From Epilithonimonas sp. JDS (GTDB lineage: Bacteria; Bacteroidota; Bacteroidia; Flavobacteriales; Weeksellaceae): a DNA stretch of 64,000 bases. The stretch covers positions 992,001 through 1,056,000 of the forward strand of contig NZ_JAJSAX010000001.1 in NCBI RefSeq assembly GCF_021261315.1. Reading direction: 5' to 3'. Below, in pieces: positions 34,917 to 43,215 of this stretch. Position 1 is the first letter of the stretch. Each line of letters starts with the position of its first letter. Both the position numbers and the translations under genes were made by a program. The notes beneath the pieces are model-generated. The model had not been told where the DNA came from. It saw only the letters and a program-made list of their open reading frames with translations, and ran no database searches.

Positions 34917-35360
34917 ATGGAACTGAAGGCCGACAACTTAATCAACATCCACAATTTTCTTCCCCATCGCAAACCAATGCTGATGGCGGATTACATTTTG
35001 GAATTGACACCGGAAACCGTCATCACTTCTTTCGAAATCAAGCCCAATAATATTTTTGTTTTAAATAATGAATTTGTTGAAGCTGGATTGATAGAAAATG
35101 TGGCGCAAACCTGTTCATCGATTCTTGGACAAAGTTTTTTCAAAGGTCCGGATGTGGAAACCAAAGTCATCGGTTTCATTACCAATATCAAAAAAATAGA
35201 GATTTTTGCGTTGCCAAAAGTGGGCGACAATATCATTTCCAAAGCTTCTCTGATTTCCCAGTACGAGAACATTTGCAACATTTTCTGCGAGACTTTTATT
35301 AATGATAAATTACTCATCCGAGCAGAAATCAATTTGTTTATTCAGGAATTGAAAAATTAA
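34917..35360 (+). CDS. FabZ-like hotdog protein, catalytic His missing (second)
   Basis: 147 residues with NFLPHRKPMLMADYIL (the FabZ/ApeP opening) and AGLIENVAQTCSSILG with the catalytic Glu. As in the gene before, the GHFPG segment is replaced (NNIFVLNNEFVEAG). It is a distinct paralogue, not a copy, judging by the low similarity elsewhere. It may be a non-catalytic partner in a dehydratase heterodimer in the aryl-polyene branch. Confidence 0.75.
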   Translation: MELKADNLINIHNFLPHRKPMLMADYILELTPETVITSFEIKPNNIFVLNNEFVEAGLIENVAQTCSSILGQSFFKGPDVETKVIGFITNIKKIEIFALPKVGDNIISKASLISQYENICNIFCETFINDKLLIRAEINLFIQELKN

Positions 35361-35365
35361 AATCA

Positions 35366-35770
35366 ATGAAAAAACAAGACATTCCACAAGACGAAAGTAA
35401 TTTGCAGTCAGCAAATATGACCGAAATGTTATATGTGACTGATGAAAATAACAATTACACCACCGCGCAAAGCATCGGTTGGGAAGCCAAAAAAGCGGCC
35501 TTAGATGAATCGATGGAGCTCATCAACGAAAGAATTGAAGAAGCCAAACAAAATGTGGCGAATAATGTCGTGAGCCCAATCATCTATTTTATGGAACTCA
35601 ACAAAATGGATTTGCAGGTTCTCTCGGCATACGTCGGAAAGTGGCAATGGACAGTCAAACGGCACGCAAAACCGAAAACATTTAAAAAACTCAGCGATTC
35701 TACTTTGAAAAAATACGCCGACACGTTCGGAATTTCGGTAGATGAACTGAAAAATTTTGACGGGAAATAA
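35366..35770 (+). CDS. small protein of unknown function, possible helix-turn-helix
   Basis: 134 residues, no signal peptide. The C-terminal part (about 85-130: LQVLSAYVGKWQWTVKRHAK and LKKYADTFGISVDELKNF) has the spacing of an XRE-type helix-turn-helix, with the closing ADTFGISVDEL typical of that fold. A regulator of the pigment operon is one option. Conserved in flexirubin clusters as far as I recall. It ends 12 bp before a strong terminator-like hairpin. Confidence 0.6.
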   Translation: MKKQDIPQDESNLQSANMTEMLYVTDENNNYTTAQSIGWEAKKAALDESMELINERIEEAKQNVANNVVSPIIYFMELNKMDLQVLSAYVGKWQWTVKRHAKPKTFKKLSDSTLKKYADTFGISVDELKNFDGK

Positions 35771-35782
35771 TGAAATAAATAA

Positions 35783-35811
35783 CCCCTTCAGAGTTTTGAA
35801 ATCTGAAGGGG
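35783..35811 (+). terminator. strong hairpin inside the flexirubin operon
   Basis: CCCCTTCAGA pairs perfectly with TCTGAAGGGG (10 bp) around a 9-base loop, followed by TTTT. It lies between the HTH-like gene and the BtrH-like gene, both on the plus strand, so it either ends the first part of the cluster or attenuates read-through. Confidence 0.8.
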
Positions 35812-35828
35812 TTTTAAAGAAACAACGA

Positions 35829-36824
35829 ATGAAAATAAATTTCGAACACCATCAGACAGCCCACTGCGAAAACGGTGTTGCCTCCAATTTACTTCTCAAC
35901 AAAGGGTTAAAATTAAGCGAACCAATGATTTTCGGAATCGGTTCAGGATTATTTTTTGTGTATCTGCCTTTTCTAAAAGTGAATTTTGCGCCGGGTTTCA
36001 GTTATCGTCCGATGCCGGGAGCTATTTTCAGTAAAGCGGCAAAAAGACTGGGCATCAAAATAAAAAGAATTAAATTTTCAAATCCGAAGGAAGCGCAGGC
36101 TGCTTTGGAGAAAAATTTAGAACAAAACATCCCGACAGGTTTACAAGTTGGTGTTTTCAACTTAACATATTTCCCTGAAGAATATAAATTCCATTTCAAC
36201 GCTCACAATCTTGTGGTTTACGGAAAGGAGGACGGTAAATTCCTCATCAGTGACCCTGTTATGGATTTTGCAACTACGTTGACCGAGGCTGAACTGGAAA
36301 AAGTTCGTTATGCAAAAGGTGCACTTGCTCCAAAAGGTCATATGTATTTCCCGACACACATTCCTGAGAATGTTCATCTGGAAGAAGCCATCAAAAAAGG
36401 AATTAAAGACACCTGCAAAAATATGCTCGCTCCAGTTCCTTTAATTGGCGTAAAAGCAATGCGTTGGGTGGCGAAAAGCATCCCGAAATGGGCTGAGAAA
36501 AAAGGCACGAAAGTGACCAACCATTATCTCGGACAACTCATCAGAATGCAGGAAGAAATCGGAACCGGCGGTGGCGGATTCAGGTTTATTTACGGCGCTT
36601 TTTTGCAGGAAGCTTCAGTGATTCTTAAGAATGAAGAATTGAAAGAATTATCTAAAGAAATTACCACAATTGGCGACCTTTGGAGAGATTTTGCCGTGGA
36701 TATTGCAAGGGTTTACAAAAACAGAAATTCGAAAAGCGATATTTACAATCAGCTTTCAAAATCGATGTTGCATATTGCCGATTTGGAGGAGGCATTTTAT
36801 AAGAAATTGAGAAAAGCGATATAG
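35829..36824 (+). CDS. BtrH N-terminal-domain acyltransferase
   Basis: 331 residues from the ATG of MKINFEHHQTAHCENG; the open frame runs 24 codons further upstream through the hairpin, which cannot be coding. HCENGVASNLL places His12 and Cys13 at the N-terminus, the arrangement of BtrH-type enzymes with a papain-like fold that move an acyl group from a carrier to an amine or alcohol. The rest fits DUF4872 (HFNAHNLVVYGKEDGKFLI and SDPV). A role in esterifying the aryl-polyene chain onto the resorcinol is possible but not shown. Confidence 0.78.
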   Translation: MKINFEHHQTAHCENGVASNLLLNKGLKLSEPMIFGIGSGLFFVYLPFLKVNFAPGFSYRPMPGAIFSKAAKRLGIKIKRIKFSNPKEAQAALEKNLEQNIPTGLQVGVFNLTYFPEEYKFHFNAHNLVVYGKEDGKFLISDPVMDFATTLTEAELEKVRYAKGALAPKGHMYFPTHIPENVHLEEAIKKGIKDTCKNMLAPVPLIGVKAMRWVAKSIPKWAEKKGTKVTNHYLGQLIRMQEEIGTGGGGFRFIYGAFLQEASVILKNEELKELSKEITTIGDLWRDFAVDIARVYKNRNSKSDIYNQLSKSMLHIADLEEAFYKKLRKAI

Positions 36825-36825
36825 T

Positions 36826-37578
36826 TTGGAGAATATCATCGAAATAAAAAACCTCTACAAGAAATACAAAAACTCGGAAGACTTTTCGGTTAATGACATT
36901 TCTTTGAACATCGATAAAAACGAAATCTACGGAATTCTCGGTCCTAACGGAGCGGGGAAAACAACATTGATTTCTATGCTTTCAGGTTTGATTAAACCAA
37001 CCTTAGGAAGTTTTACCATCAACGGATTGTCGCCCAAAAAAGACAATTCGAAAATTAAACAAATCATCGGCGTTGTTCCTCAGGAATACGCGCTCTACCC
37101 GACTTTGACGGCGAAAGAAAACCTTCTGTTTTTCGGAAGTCTGTATGGTTTGAAAAACGATTATCTTCACAAAGCGATCGATGAAGCTTTAGAATTGATG
37201 GGCTTAACGAAATTTGCCAATAAAAAAGTCGACCAGTTTTCAGGCGGAATGAAACGCCGTTGCAATCTGATTGCCGGTACACTTCACAACCCAAAAGTTC
37301 TGTTTCTTGACGAGCCGACTGTTGGCGTTGATGTTCAATCCAAAAAAGCCATTATCGATTATCTTTTAGATTTAAATAAAAAAGGAACGTGCATTATTTA
37401 CACCTCGCATCACTTATCTGAAGCTGAGGAATTCTGTACAAAAATCGCCATCATCGACCACGGAAAAATCCACGCAACGGGAACACCGGAAGAATTGGTA
37501 GAAAGAGTTGCCAATGCGGAAAACCTGGAGGATGTTTTCATTTCATTAACCGGAAAAGAATTGAGAGATGTTGTATAA
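36826..37578 (+). CDS. ABC transporter ATP-binding protein
   Basis: 250 residues. Walker A GPNGAGKTT (about 39-47), Q-loop VPQEYALYPT, signature FSGGMKRR, Walker B LFLDEPT and the switch His in TSHHLSEAEEF are all present. The start codon is TTG, one base after the BtrH-like stop. It pairs with the permease gene that overlaps it by 11 bp. An exporter of the ABC-2/NodI type for lipid or pigment precursors is likely. Confidence 0.93.
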   Translation: MENIIEIKNLYKKYKNSEDFSVNDISLNIDKNEIYGILGPNGAGKTTLISMLSGLIKPTLGSFTINGLSPKKDNSKIKQIIGVVPQEYALYPTLTAKENLLFFGSLYGLKNDYLHKAIDEALELMGLTKFANKKVDQFSGGMKRRCNLIAGTLHNPKVLFLDEPTVGVDVQSKKAIIDYLLDLNKKGTCIIYTSHHLSEAEEFCTKIAIIDHGKIHATGTPEELVERVANAENLEDVFISLTGKELRDVV

Positions 37579-38830
37579 ATTGTGGAGAAGTTTCATCAAG
37601 GAAATTCAGTTATTGAAGCGAGATTCAGGCGGAATTGTCATTATTTTCCTGATGCCGTTGCTGTTGATTATTACGATTACTTTAATTCAGGATTCGACAT
37701 TCAAAAATCTGGAAGGTTCGAAAATCCCGATTATTTTTATTGATAACGATAAATCTGAAGTTTCCAAAGTCATCAAAATAGAACTGGAAACCAGCAAAAC
37801 ATTTGAACTGGTCACCGACTACAACGAAAAATCGGCTGAGAAAGCTGTGTTCACGGGAGATTATCAGATGGCCATCGTCATTCCTGAAAATCTGACGAAA
37901 GATTTAAACTCAAATATCGATTCTAAAGTTCAGACCGTCGTAAGTTCGTTTGGTTTGGAAACAGATTCGACCACGACAAAAGCTGTAGCTTCAAAGGCAA
38001 AAGACATTCATCTCTATTTCGACCCCGCCACCAACGCAGGTTTCAAAAATTCTGTGATGAATGCCATCAACAAAATGGTTTTTGAAATCGAAAATAAAAA
38101 AATCTACAAAGCCTTCCAGGACCAACTTGGAACAACCGAAGACCTTGAGAATAAAAGTCTTATTACCTTCAAAGAAATCACACCGAACAAAGGCAACGAA
38201 GAAGTGATGCCAAATTCCGTACAACACAACGTTCCTGCGTGGGCGCTGTTTGCGATTTTCTTTATTGTGGTGCCGTTGTCGATTAATTTAGTCAAAGAAA
38301 AAAGTCAGGGAACGAGCGTGAGAGTTCGCGTGAGCCCGACGCCGTATTACATTCACATTTTAGGAAAAACATTCACCTATCTCATCATTTGTGTCATCCA
38401 GTTTTTGCTGATGGTTGCAGTGGGAATCTGGCTTTTCCCGCTAATGGATTTACCTCAGTTTGATGTTTCAGGAAAAATGTTTCATCTGCTTATTGTGACT
38501 CTTTTTGCAGGATTGGCAGCGATTGGATTTGGAGTTTTGATTGGAACCGTTTCCGACACTCAGGAACAGTCAGCGCCGTTTGGAGCGACTTCTGTAGTAG
38601 TCTTGGCGGCGATTGGCGGAATTTGGGTTCCGGTTTTCCTGATGCCTGAATTTATGCAGAAAATTGCGCAATTTTCCCCGATGAACTGGGGACTGAATGC
38701 ATATTACGATATTATTTTGAGAAACAGTGGCATTGGCGAAATTGCCAAGGAACTGATTTTCTTATTTTTATTTTATATTGCGATGGTGACGATTTCTTTA
38801 CTTTACGAAAGGAAACAAAATAGTGTTTAA
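37568..38830 (+). CDS. ABC-2 type transporter permease
   Basis: 420 residues: one N-terminal membrane helix (about 24-41), a large periplasmic part (about 45-215) and five helices in the C-terminal half. LVKEKSQGTSVRVRVSPTPYY is the coupling motif of ABC-2 permeases. Together with the ATPase gene that overlaps its start it makes a complete half-transporter pair. Substrate unknown; by position it is part of flexirubin export. Confidence 0.9.
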   Translation: MLYKLWRSFIKEIQLLKRDSGGIVIIFLMPLLLIITITLIQDSTFKNLEGSKIPIIFIDNDKSEVSKVIKIELETSKTFELVTDYNEKSAEKAVFTGDYQMAIVIPENLTKDLNSNIDSKVQTVVSSFGLETDSTTTKAVASKAKDIHLYFDPATNAGFKNSVMNAINKMVFEIENKKIYKAFQDQLGTTEDLENKSLITFKEITPNKGNEEVMPNSVQHNVPAWALFAIFFIVVPLSINLVKEKSQGTSVRVRVSPTPYYIHILGKTFTYLIICVIQFLLMVAVGIWLFPLMDLPQFDVSGKMFHLLIVTLFAGLAAIGFGVLIGTVSDTQEQSAPFGATSVVVLAAIGGIWVPVFLMPEFMQKIAQFSPMNWGLNAYYDIILRNSGIGEIAKELIFLFLFYIAMVTISLLYERKQNSV

Positions 38831-38834
38831 ACTT

Positions 38835-38937
38835 TTAACCACAAAGAACACTAAGATTTTTCACAAGGTGCACAAGGATGAATTAAATAGTTTTTATTTG
38901 TGCTCTTTGTGAAAGCCATTGTGCCCTTTGCGGTAAA
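38835..38937. repeat. TTTGTGGTT-family inverted repeat, left of the GxxExxY gene
   Basis: Imperfect inverted repeat: AACCACAAAGAACAC on one side and TGTGCCCTTTGCGGTAAAA on the other, with an inner TTTTTCACAAGG against CTCTTTGTGAAAG. Its 3' half, starting GAATTAAATAG, is repeated directly at 39367-39418. Confidence 0.75.
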
Positions 38938-38967
38938 ATAGAAAGAATAACTTTAAACACAAATAAT

Positions 38968-39351
38968 ATGAATGAAAATGAGATTTCAAAAGTTGTATTT
39001 GATGCAGGATTGAAAGTTCATCGTCAACTTGGAGCAGGGCTTTTGGAAAGCGCTTATGAAGAATGTCTGCACTTTGAATTGAAGAAATCAGGATTATTGA
39101 TAGAAAAACAGAAACCAATGCCATTAATTTATGAAGATATAAAACTGGACATTGGCTACAGACTCGATTTTTTAATTGAAAGAAAAGTTGTCCTAGAAAT
39201 AAAATCTGTAGAATCATTGAATGACATTCATATTGCTCAAGTTTTAACCTATTTAAAACTAAGCAACTGTAAATTGGGTTTACTCATTAATTTTAACTCG
39301 GTTTTATTTAAAAATGGTGTCAAGAGATTAATCAACGGAACAATTGACTAA
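38968..39351 (+). CDS. GxxExxY family protein (PDDEXK-like)
   Basis: 127 residues. The name-giving motif is GAGLLESAYEECL (about 22-34), followed by the nuclease-fold core: YRLDFLIERKVVLEIKSVESL with the D...ExK pattern. The family is common in Bacteroidetes; its function is unproven, a nuclease fold being likely. It lies between two repeats of the TTTGTGGTT family inside the flexirubin cluster, where it is probably an inserted passenger. Confidence 0.85.
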   Translation: MNENEISKVVFDAGLKVHRQLGAGLLESAYEECLHFELKKSGLLIEKQKPMPLIYEDIKLDIGYRLDFLIERKVVLEIKSVESLNDIHIAQVLTYLKLSNCKLGLLINFNSVLFKNGVKRLINGTID

Positions 39352-39366
39352 TTTTAATAAAATAAT

Positions 39367-39418
39367 TGAATTTAAATAGTTTCCCTTGTGAAAACCTTTG
39401 TGCCCATTGTGGTTAAAA
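39367..39418. repeat. TTTGTGGTT-family repeat, right of the GxxExxY gene
   Basis: GAATTTAAATAGTTTCCC followed by TTGTGAAAACCTTTGTGCCC and ATTGTGGTTAAAA: a direct copy of the 3' arm of the left repeat, 4-6 bases shorter. It ends 10 bp before the next start codon. Confidence 0.75.
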
Positions 39419-39428
39419 ACAAAACAAA

Positions 39429-39848
39429 ATGCAGTCTAAAAATTTAACCTGTACCGAAGAAGTACGCGTCCGGTTCAACGAGACAGACCCGCTGGGAATC
39501 GTCTGGCACGGGCATTACATCGTATATTTTGAAGACGGAAGAGAAGCTTTCGGAAGACAGCACGGTTTGACCTATCTCGACATTCAGAAAGCTGGATTTG
39601 TAACGCCGATTGTAAAAAGTACGTGCGAGCATTTTCTTCCTTTGAAATATGGAGAAACCTTCAATATTGTAACGACTTTCATCAATTCTGTATCGGCAAA
39701 ATTGATTTATAAATATGAGATTTTCAATCAGCAGAATCAATTGGTTTGCAGTGGAGAGACCATTCAGGTTTTTCTGGATTCTGAAAATAATTTATGTCTC
39801 TACAATCCCGATTTTTTTCAAACTTGGAAAGATAAAATGGGATTATAG
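39429..39848 (+). CDS. acyl-CoA/ACP thioesterase, 4HBT family
   Basis: 139 residues, one hotdog domain with RFNETDPLGIVWHGHYIVYFEDGRE (key Asp in ETDPLGIVWHG), as in FcbC/YbgC. The family hydrolyses acyl thioesters; in this cluster it could release the aryl-polyene acid or the fatty chain of the resorcinol. Such a gene recurs in aryl-polyene clusters. Confidence 0.88.
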   Translation: MQSKNLTCTEEVRVRFNETDPLGIVWHGHYIVYFEDGREAFGRQHGLTYLDIQKAGFVTPIVKSTCEHFLPLKYGETFNIVTTFINSVSAKLIYKYEIFNQQNQLVCSGETIQVFLDSENNLCLYNPDFFQTWKDKMGL

Positions 39849-39904
39849 TTGGCGATTGGCTATTAGCTTTAGGCTTTTTAAAATATGAATCGAAAATTTC
39901 ATAA

Positions 39905-41038
39905 ATGAACAGAGAAATTTACATTACGGATTACAACTGCGTCACGCCTTTGGGTTTTGATGTAGAATCAAACTGGAACGCACTTTTGGAAGGAAAATCC
40001 GGCGTAGCTTTGCATAAAATTATCGATAATCACGAAGCTTTCTTTGTTTCTAAAATTGATTCTGAGAAATTGGAAGAGGAATTTAATAAAAACTTCGATA
40101 ATCAGAATTTCACAAGACTTGAAAAAATGTTTTTGTTGAGTCTGAAACCTTTGGTAGAAAGACATTCGATTTCAGATGACACTTCTTTTATTCTTTCAAC
40201 AACTAAAGGAAATATCAGTTTATTAAAAAACGAAACCACTTTACCGGAAGGCATTTATCTTTCAAAATTAGCACAAAAACTGGCAGATTTTTTTGGATTT
40301 AAAACCAAACCGATTGTCGTTTCCAATGCCTGTGTTTCAGGAGTGATGGCGATTTCTGTGGCGAAAAATATGATTCAGGCAGGACAATATAAAGACGCTT
40401 TCGTGGTCGCTGGAGATGAGATTTCTGAGTTTGTAATTTCAGGTTTCAATTCATTTCAGGCAATTGGAAGTGAGCCTTGCAAACCTTACGACAAAAACCG
40501 AAATGGAATTAATTTAGGCGAAGCAACTGCAAGTGTTTACATAAGTTCAGAATTACATCAGAACGAAAAATTTAAGTTTAAAGTTCTGGGCGACTCAGCG
40601 ATTAACGATGCCAACCACATTTCCGGACCATCAAGAACCGGCGACGGACTGTTTGCGAGCGTTCAAAATGCGATGAAAGAAGCGAAAGTTTCTTCAGACC
40701 AAATCGATTTCATTTCCGCACACGGAACGGCAACGCTTTACAACGACGAGATGGAAGCCATCGCCTTCAACCGAATGAATTTGCAAAATGTTCCCCTCAA
40801 CAGTATGAAAGGTTATTATGGACATTGTCTGGGCGCTTCAGGTTTATTGGAAAGTATTATTTCTATGGAATCGGCTTTGAAAAATACTTTAATTCCATCC
40901 AAAAACTTTGAAGAAATGGGTGTTTCACAGGATTTGAATATTATTAAAGAAAATCAGTCTGCAGAAATCAAATATATTTTGAAAACAGCTTCTGGTTTTG
41001 GTGGATGTAATGCGGCCATTGTTTTGGAGAAATGTTAA
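39905..41038 (+). CDS. beta-ketoacyl-ACP synthase, FabF-like (first of pair one)
   Basis: 377 residues with the complete elongating triad: Cys143 (SNACVSG), His273 ([10 protein letters not shown]) and His307 ([10 protein letters not shown]). The protein is shorter and more divergent than primary FabF. It is followed after 10 bp by a short KS-like protein, so it may be half of a ketosynthase/chain-length-factor pair for the polyene chain. Confidence 0.88.
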   Translation: MNREIYITDYNCVTPLGFDVESNWNALLEGKSGVALHKIIDNHEAFFVSKIDSEKLEEEFNKNFDNQNFTRLEKMFLLSLKPLVERHSISDDTSFILSTTKGNISLLKNETTLPEGIYLSKLAQKLADFFGFKTKPIVVSNACVSGVMAISVAKNMIQAGQYKDAFVVAGDEISEFVISGFNSFQAIGSEPCKPYDKNRNGINLGEATASVYISSELHQNEKFKFKVLGDSAINDANHISGPSRTGDGLFASVQNAMKEAKVSSDQIDFISAHGTATLYNDEMEAIAFNRMNLQNVPLNSMKGYYGHCLGASGLLESIISMESALKNTLIPSKNFEEMGVSQDLNIIKENQSAEIKYILKTASGFGGCNAAIVLEKC

Positions 41039-41048
41039 AACTATAATA

Positions 41049-41588
41049 ATGAAGAAAACAGACATTTGCACCATAGAAAGCTCAAAAATAATCCTCAACG
41101 ACCAAATTATTTTTGAATCCGAAACCGAAAATTTCTCAGATTTCGCTAAAGAAGCATACAAAACTTTAGAACTGAATTATCCAAAATTTCATAAAATGGA
41201 TAATCTCAGCAAACTCGCTTTTCTGGCATCCGAAATGATTCTGAAAAACGATGACCACAGCAAAACCGCTTTGGTTTTCGCCAATAAATCCTCAAGCCTC
41301 GACACCGATTTTAAATATCAGGAAAGCATTAATTCTCAGGATAATTATTTCCCGAGTCCTGCTGTTTTCGTTTACACACTTCCTAATATTTGCGTCGGCG
41401 AAATCAGTATTAAACATAAAATGCAGACCGAGAATGCTTTTTTCGTTTTAGATGAATTCGATGAAGAATTTTTGAATTCATACGCGGCACAGATTCTGCA
41501 ATCAGGGAAAGCTGAAAAAGTCTTGTGCGGCTGGGTCGAACTATATCAGGAAAGTTATAAAGCTTTTGTATATTTGCTAACTACGTAA
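41049..41588 (+). CDS. truncated ketosynthase-like protein, possible chain-length factor
   Basis: 180 residues from the ATG of [13 protein letters not shown]; upstream in-frame codons overlap the KS gene. [16 protein letters not shown] and [20 protein letters not shown] resemble the N-terminal half of a KS (the region leading to the active site), but no catalytic Cys or His motif is visible. In aryl-polyene clusters a short KS-like partner of this size lies next to a KS. Function by context only. Confidence 0.65.
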   Translation: MKKTDICTIESSKIILNDQIIFESETENFSDFAKEAYKTLELNYPKFHKMDNLSKLAFLASEMILKNDDHSKTALVFANKSSSLDTDFKYQESINSQDNYFPSPAVFVYTLPNICVGEISIKHKMQTENAFFVLDEFDEEFLNSYAAQILQSGKAEKVLCGWVELYQESYKAFVYLLTT

Positions 41589-41678
41589 TTTAACAATATA
41601 ACAGTACAACAATGTAACAATACTATTCAGTCCCAATCGGTAAACTGGTACATTGATACATTGGTAAATTTTTGAAAA
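41589..41678. repeat. AACAATGTAACA/CATTGTTACATT repeat, copy 1
   Basis: Degenerate inverted repeat of TAACAATGTAACAAT and TACATTGATACATTGGTA around AATCGGTAAACTG. The same family fills 41937-42018 and 54386-54470, in each case next to an ACP or KAS gene. Confidence 0.65.
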
Positions 41679-41936
41679 ATGGAAGATTTAAAATTAGAAT
41701 TAAAAAACAAAATCATAGAAGTTCTTAATCTTGAGGACGTTGCAGTAGAAGAAATTAAAGATACAGACCCGCTTTTCGGTGGTGGTCTTGGTTTGGATTC
41801 TATCGACGCTTTGGAATTAATCGTTCTTCTCGACAAAGACTACGGAATCAAATTATCTGACCCGAAAAAAGGAAAAGAAATCTTCCAGTCTATCGAAGTG
41901 ATGGCAAAATACATCGAAGAAAACAGAACAAAATAA
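41679..41936 (+). CDS. acyl carrier protein
   Basis: 85 residues, acidic, with the phosphopantetheine site Ser41 in GLGLDSIDAL. Carries the growing acyl or aryl-polyenoyl chain. It lies between the two ketosynthase pairs. It differs from the primary AcpP in its long C-terminal helix (KKGKEIFQSIEVMAKYI). Confidence 0.92.
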   Translation: MEDLKLELKNKIIEVLNLEDVAVEEIKDTDPLFGGGLGLDSIDALELIVLLDKDYGIKLSDPKKGKEIFQSIEVMAKYIEENRTK

Positions 41937-42018
41937 ATTAATTTACCAATCTAACAATGTAACAGTCTAGCAATTATCGTTAAACTGTTACATTGCTACA
42001 TTGTTACATTTGTAAAAG
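41937..42018. repeat. AACAATGTAACA/CATTGTTACATT repeat, copy 2
   Basis: TAACAATGTAACAGTCTAGC on one side and GTTACATTGCTACATTGTTA on the other, an inverted repeat of the same family as the copies at 41589 and 54386. It fills the space between the ACP and the KAS gene. Confidence 0.7.
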
Positions 42019-43215
42019 ATGAGTCAAAAAATTGCCATTACAGGGATGGGCATCATTTCCTCCATTGGTAACAATGTTGAGGAAAATTTTATTTCGCTGA
42101 CGACCGGTAAACACGGTATTTCGGACATCGAACTGTTTGAAACACGACACGCCGGAAGCATCAAAACGGGCGAGATAAAATTGTCTAATGAAGAACTTGT
42201 GCAGAAACTTCAGCTAGCTGAAGACAACAATGTCACAAGAACCGCTTTGTTAGGGATGGTGGCCGCAAAAGAAGCTGTAGAAAGCGCCGGAATTTCGGAC
42301 ATTAACGAATATAAAACCGGACTCATATCCTCCACCAGCGTGGGCGGAATGGACATCACCGAAAAGTATTTCTACACCTACGAAGATTTCCCTGAAAAGC
42401 AAAAATACATCGACGCTCACGATGCCGGAAATTCATCTTTGGCGATTGCAGAAATGTTGGGACTGAAAGGAATGGTTTCTACCATCAGCACAGCCTGTTC
42501 GTCTGCAGCCAATGCAATTATGATGGGCGCAAAACTCATCAAAAACGGCGTTCTGGACCGTGTGATTGTCGGCGGTACAGATTCACTTTCGAAGTTTACT
42601 TTGAATGGATTTAATACGCTGATGATTTTGACGGATTCTTACAACACACCATTTGACAATGACAGAAAAGGTCTGAACTTGGGCGAAGCAGCCGCTTTCC
42701 TTGTTTTGGAATCTGATGAAATTGTCAAAAAAGAAAATAAAAAAGTTCTCGCTTATCTCTCAGGTTATGGAAATGCGAATGACGCGCACCACCAAACCGC
42801 TTCTTCGGAAAACGGTCAAGGTGCTTTCTTAGCAATGGAAAAAGCTTTGAAAGTCTCAGGTTTAGATAAAGAAAACATCGATTACATCAATGTTCACGGC
42901 ACAGCGACTCCGAATAACGATTTATCCGAAGGTATTGCAATGATTCGGATTTTTGGTGAAAATCAGGTTCCGGAATTCAGTTCTACGAAAGCGTTTACGG
43001 GTCATACCTTGGCGGCGGCGGCGGGAATTGAAGCAGTCTATTCGATTTTGGCGATGCAGAACAATGTGATTTTTCCAAATTTAAATTTCAAAACAAAAAT
43101 GGAAGAATTTGATTTGACGCCGGTTACTGAACTGAAAGAAAAAAATATCAACCACGTGCTTTCCAATTCATTTGGATTTGGCGGAAACTGTTCAACTTTA
43201 ATTTTCTCTAAATAA
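42019..43215 (+). CDS. beta-ketoacyl-ACP synthase, FabF-like (catalytic half of pair two)
   Basis: 398 residues with all active residues: Cys160 (STACSSAANA), His293 (NVHGTATPNN) and His329 (FTGHTLAAAAG). It overlaps the next gene by one base (TAATG), and that gene encodes a KS lacking the Cys; together they look like the KS-alpha/chain-length-factor pair of type II polyketide systems. Confidence 0.92.
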   Translation: MSQKIAITGMGIISSIGNNVEENFISLTTGKHGISDIELFETRHAGSIKTGEIKLSNEELVQKLQLAEDNNVTRTALLGMVAAKEAVESAGISDINEYKTGLISSTSVGGMDITEKYFYTYEDFPEKQKYIDAHDAGNSSLAIAEMLGLKGMVSTISTACSSAANAIMMGAKLIKNGVLDRVIVGGTDSLSKFTLNGFNTLMILTDSYNTPFDNDRKGLNLGEAAAFLVLESDEIVKKENKKVLAYLSGYGNANDAHHQTASSENGQGAFLAMEKALKVSGLDKENIDYINVHGTATPNNDLSEGIAMIRIFGENQVPEFSSTKAFTGHTLAAAAGIEAVYSILAMQNNVIFPNLNFKTKMEEFDLTPVTELKEKNINHVLSNSFGFGGNCSTLIFSK

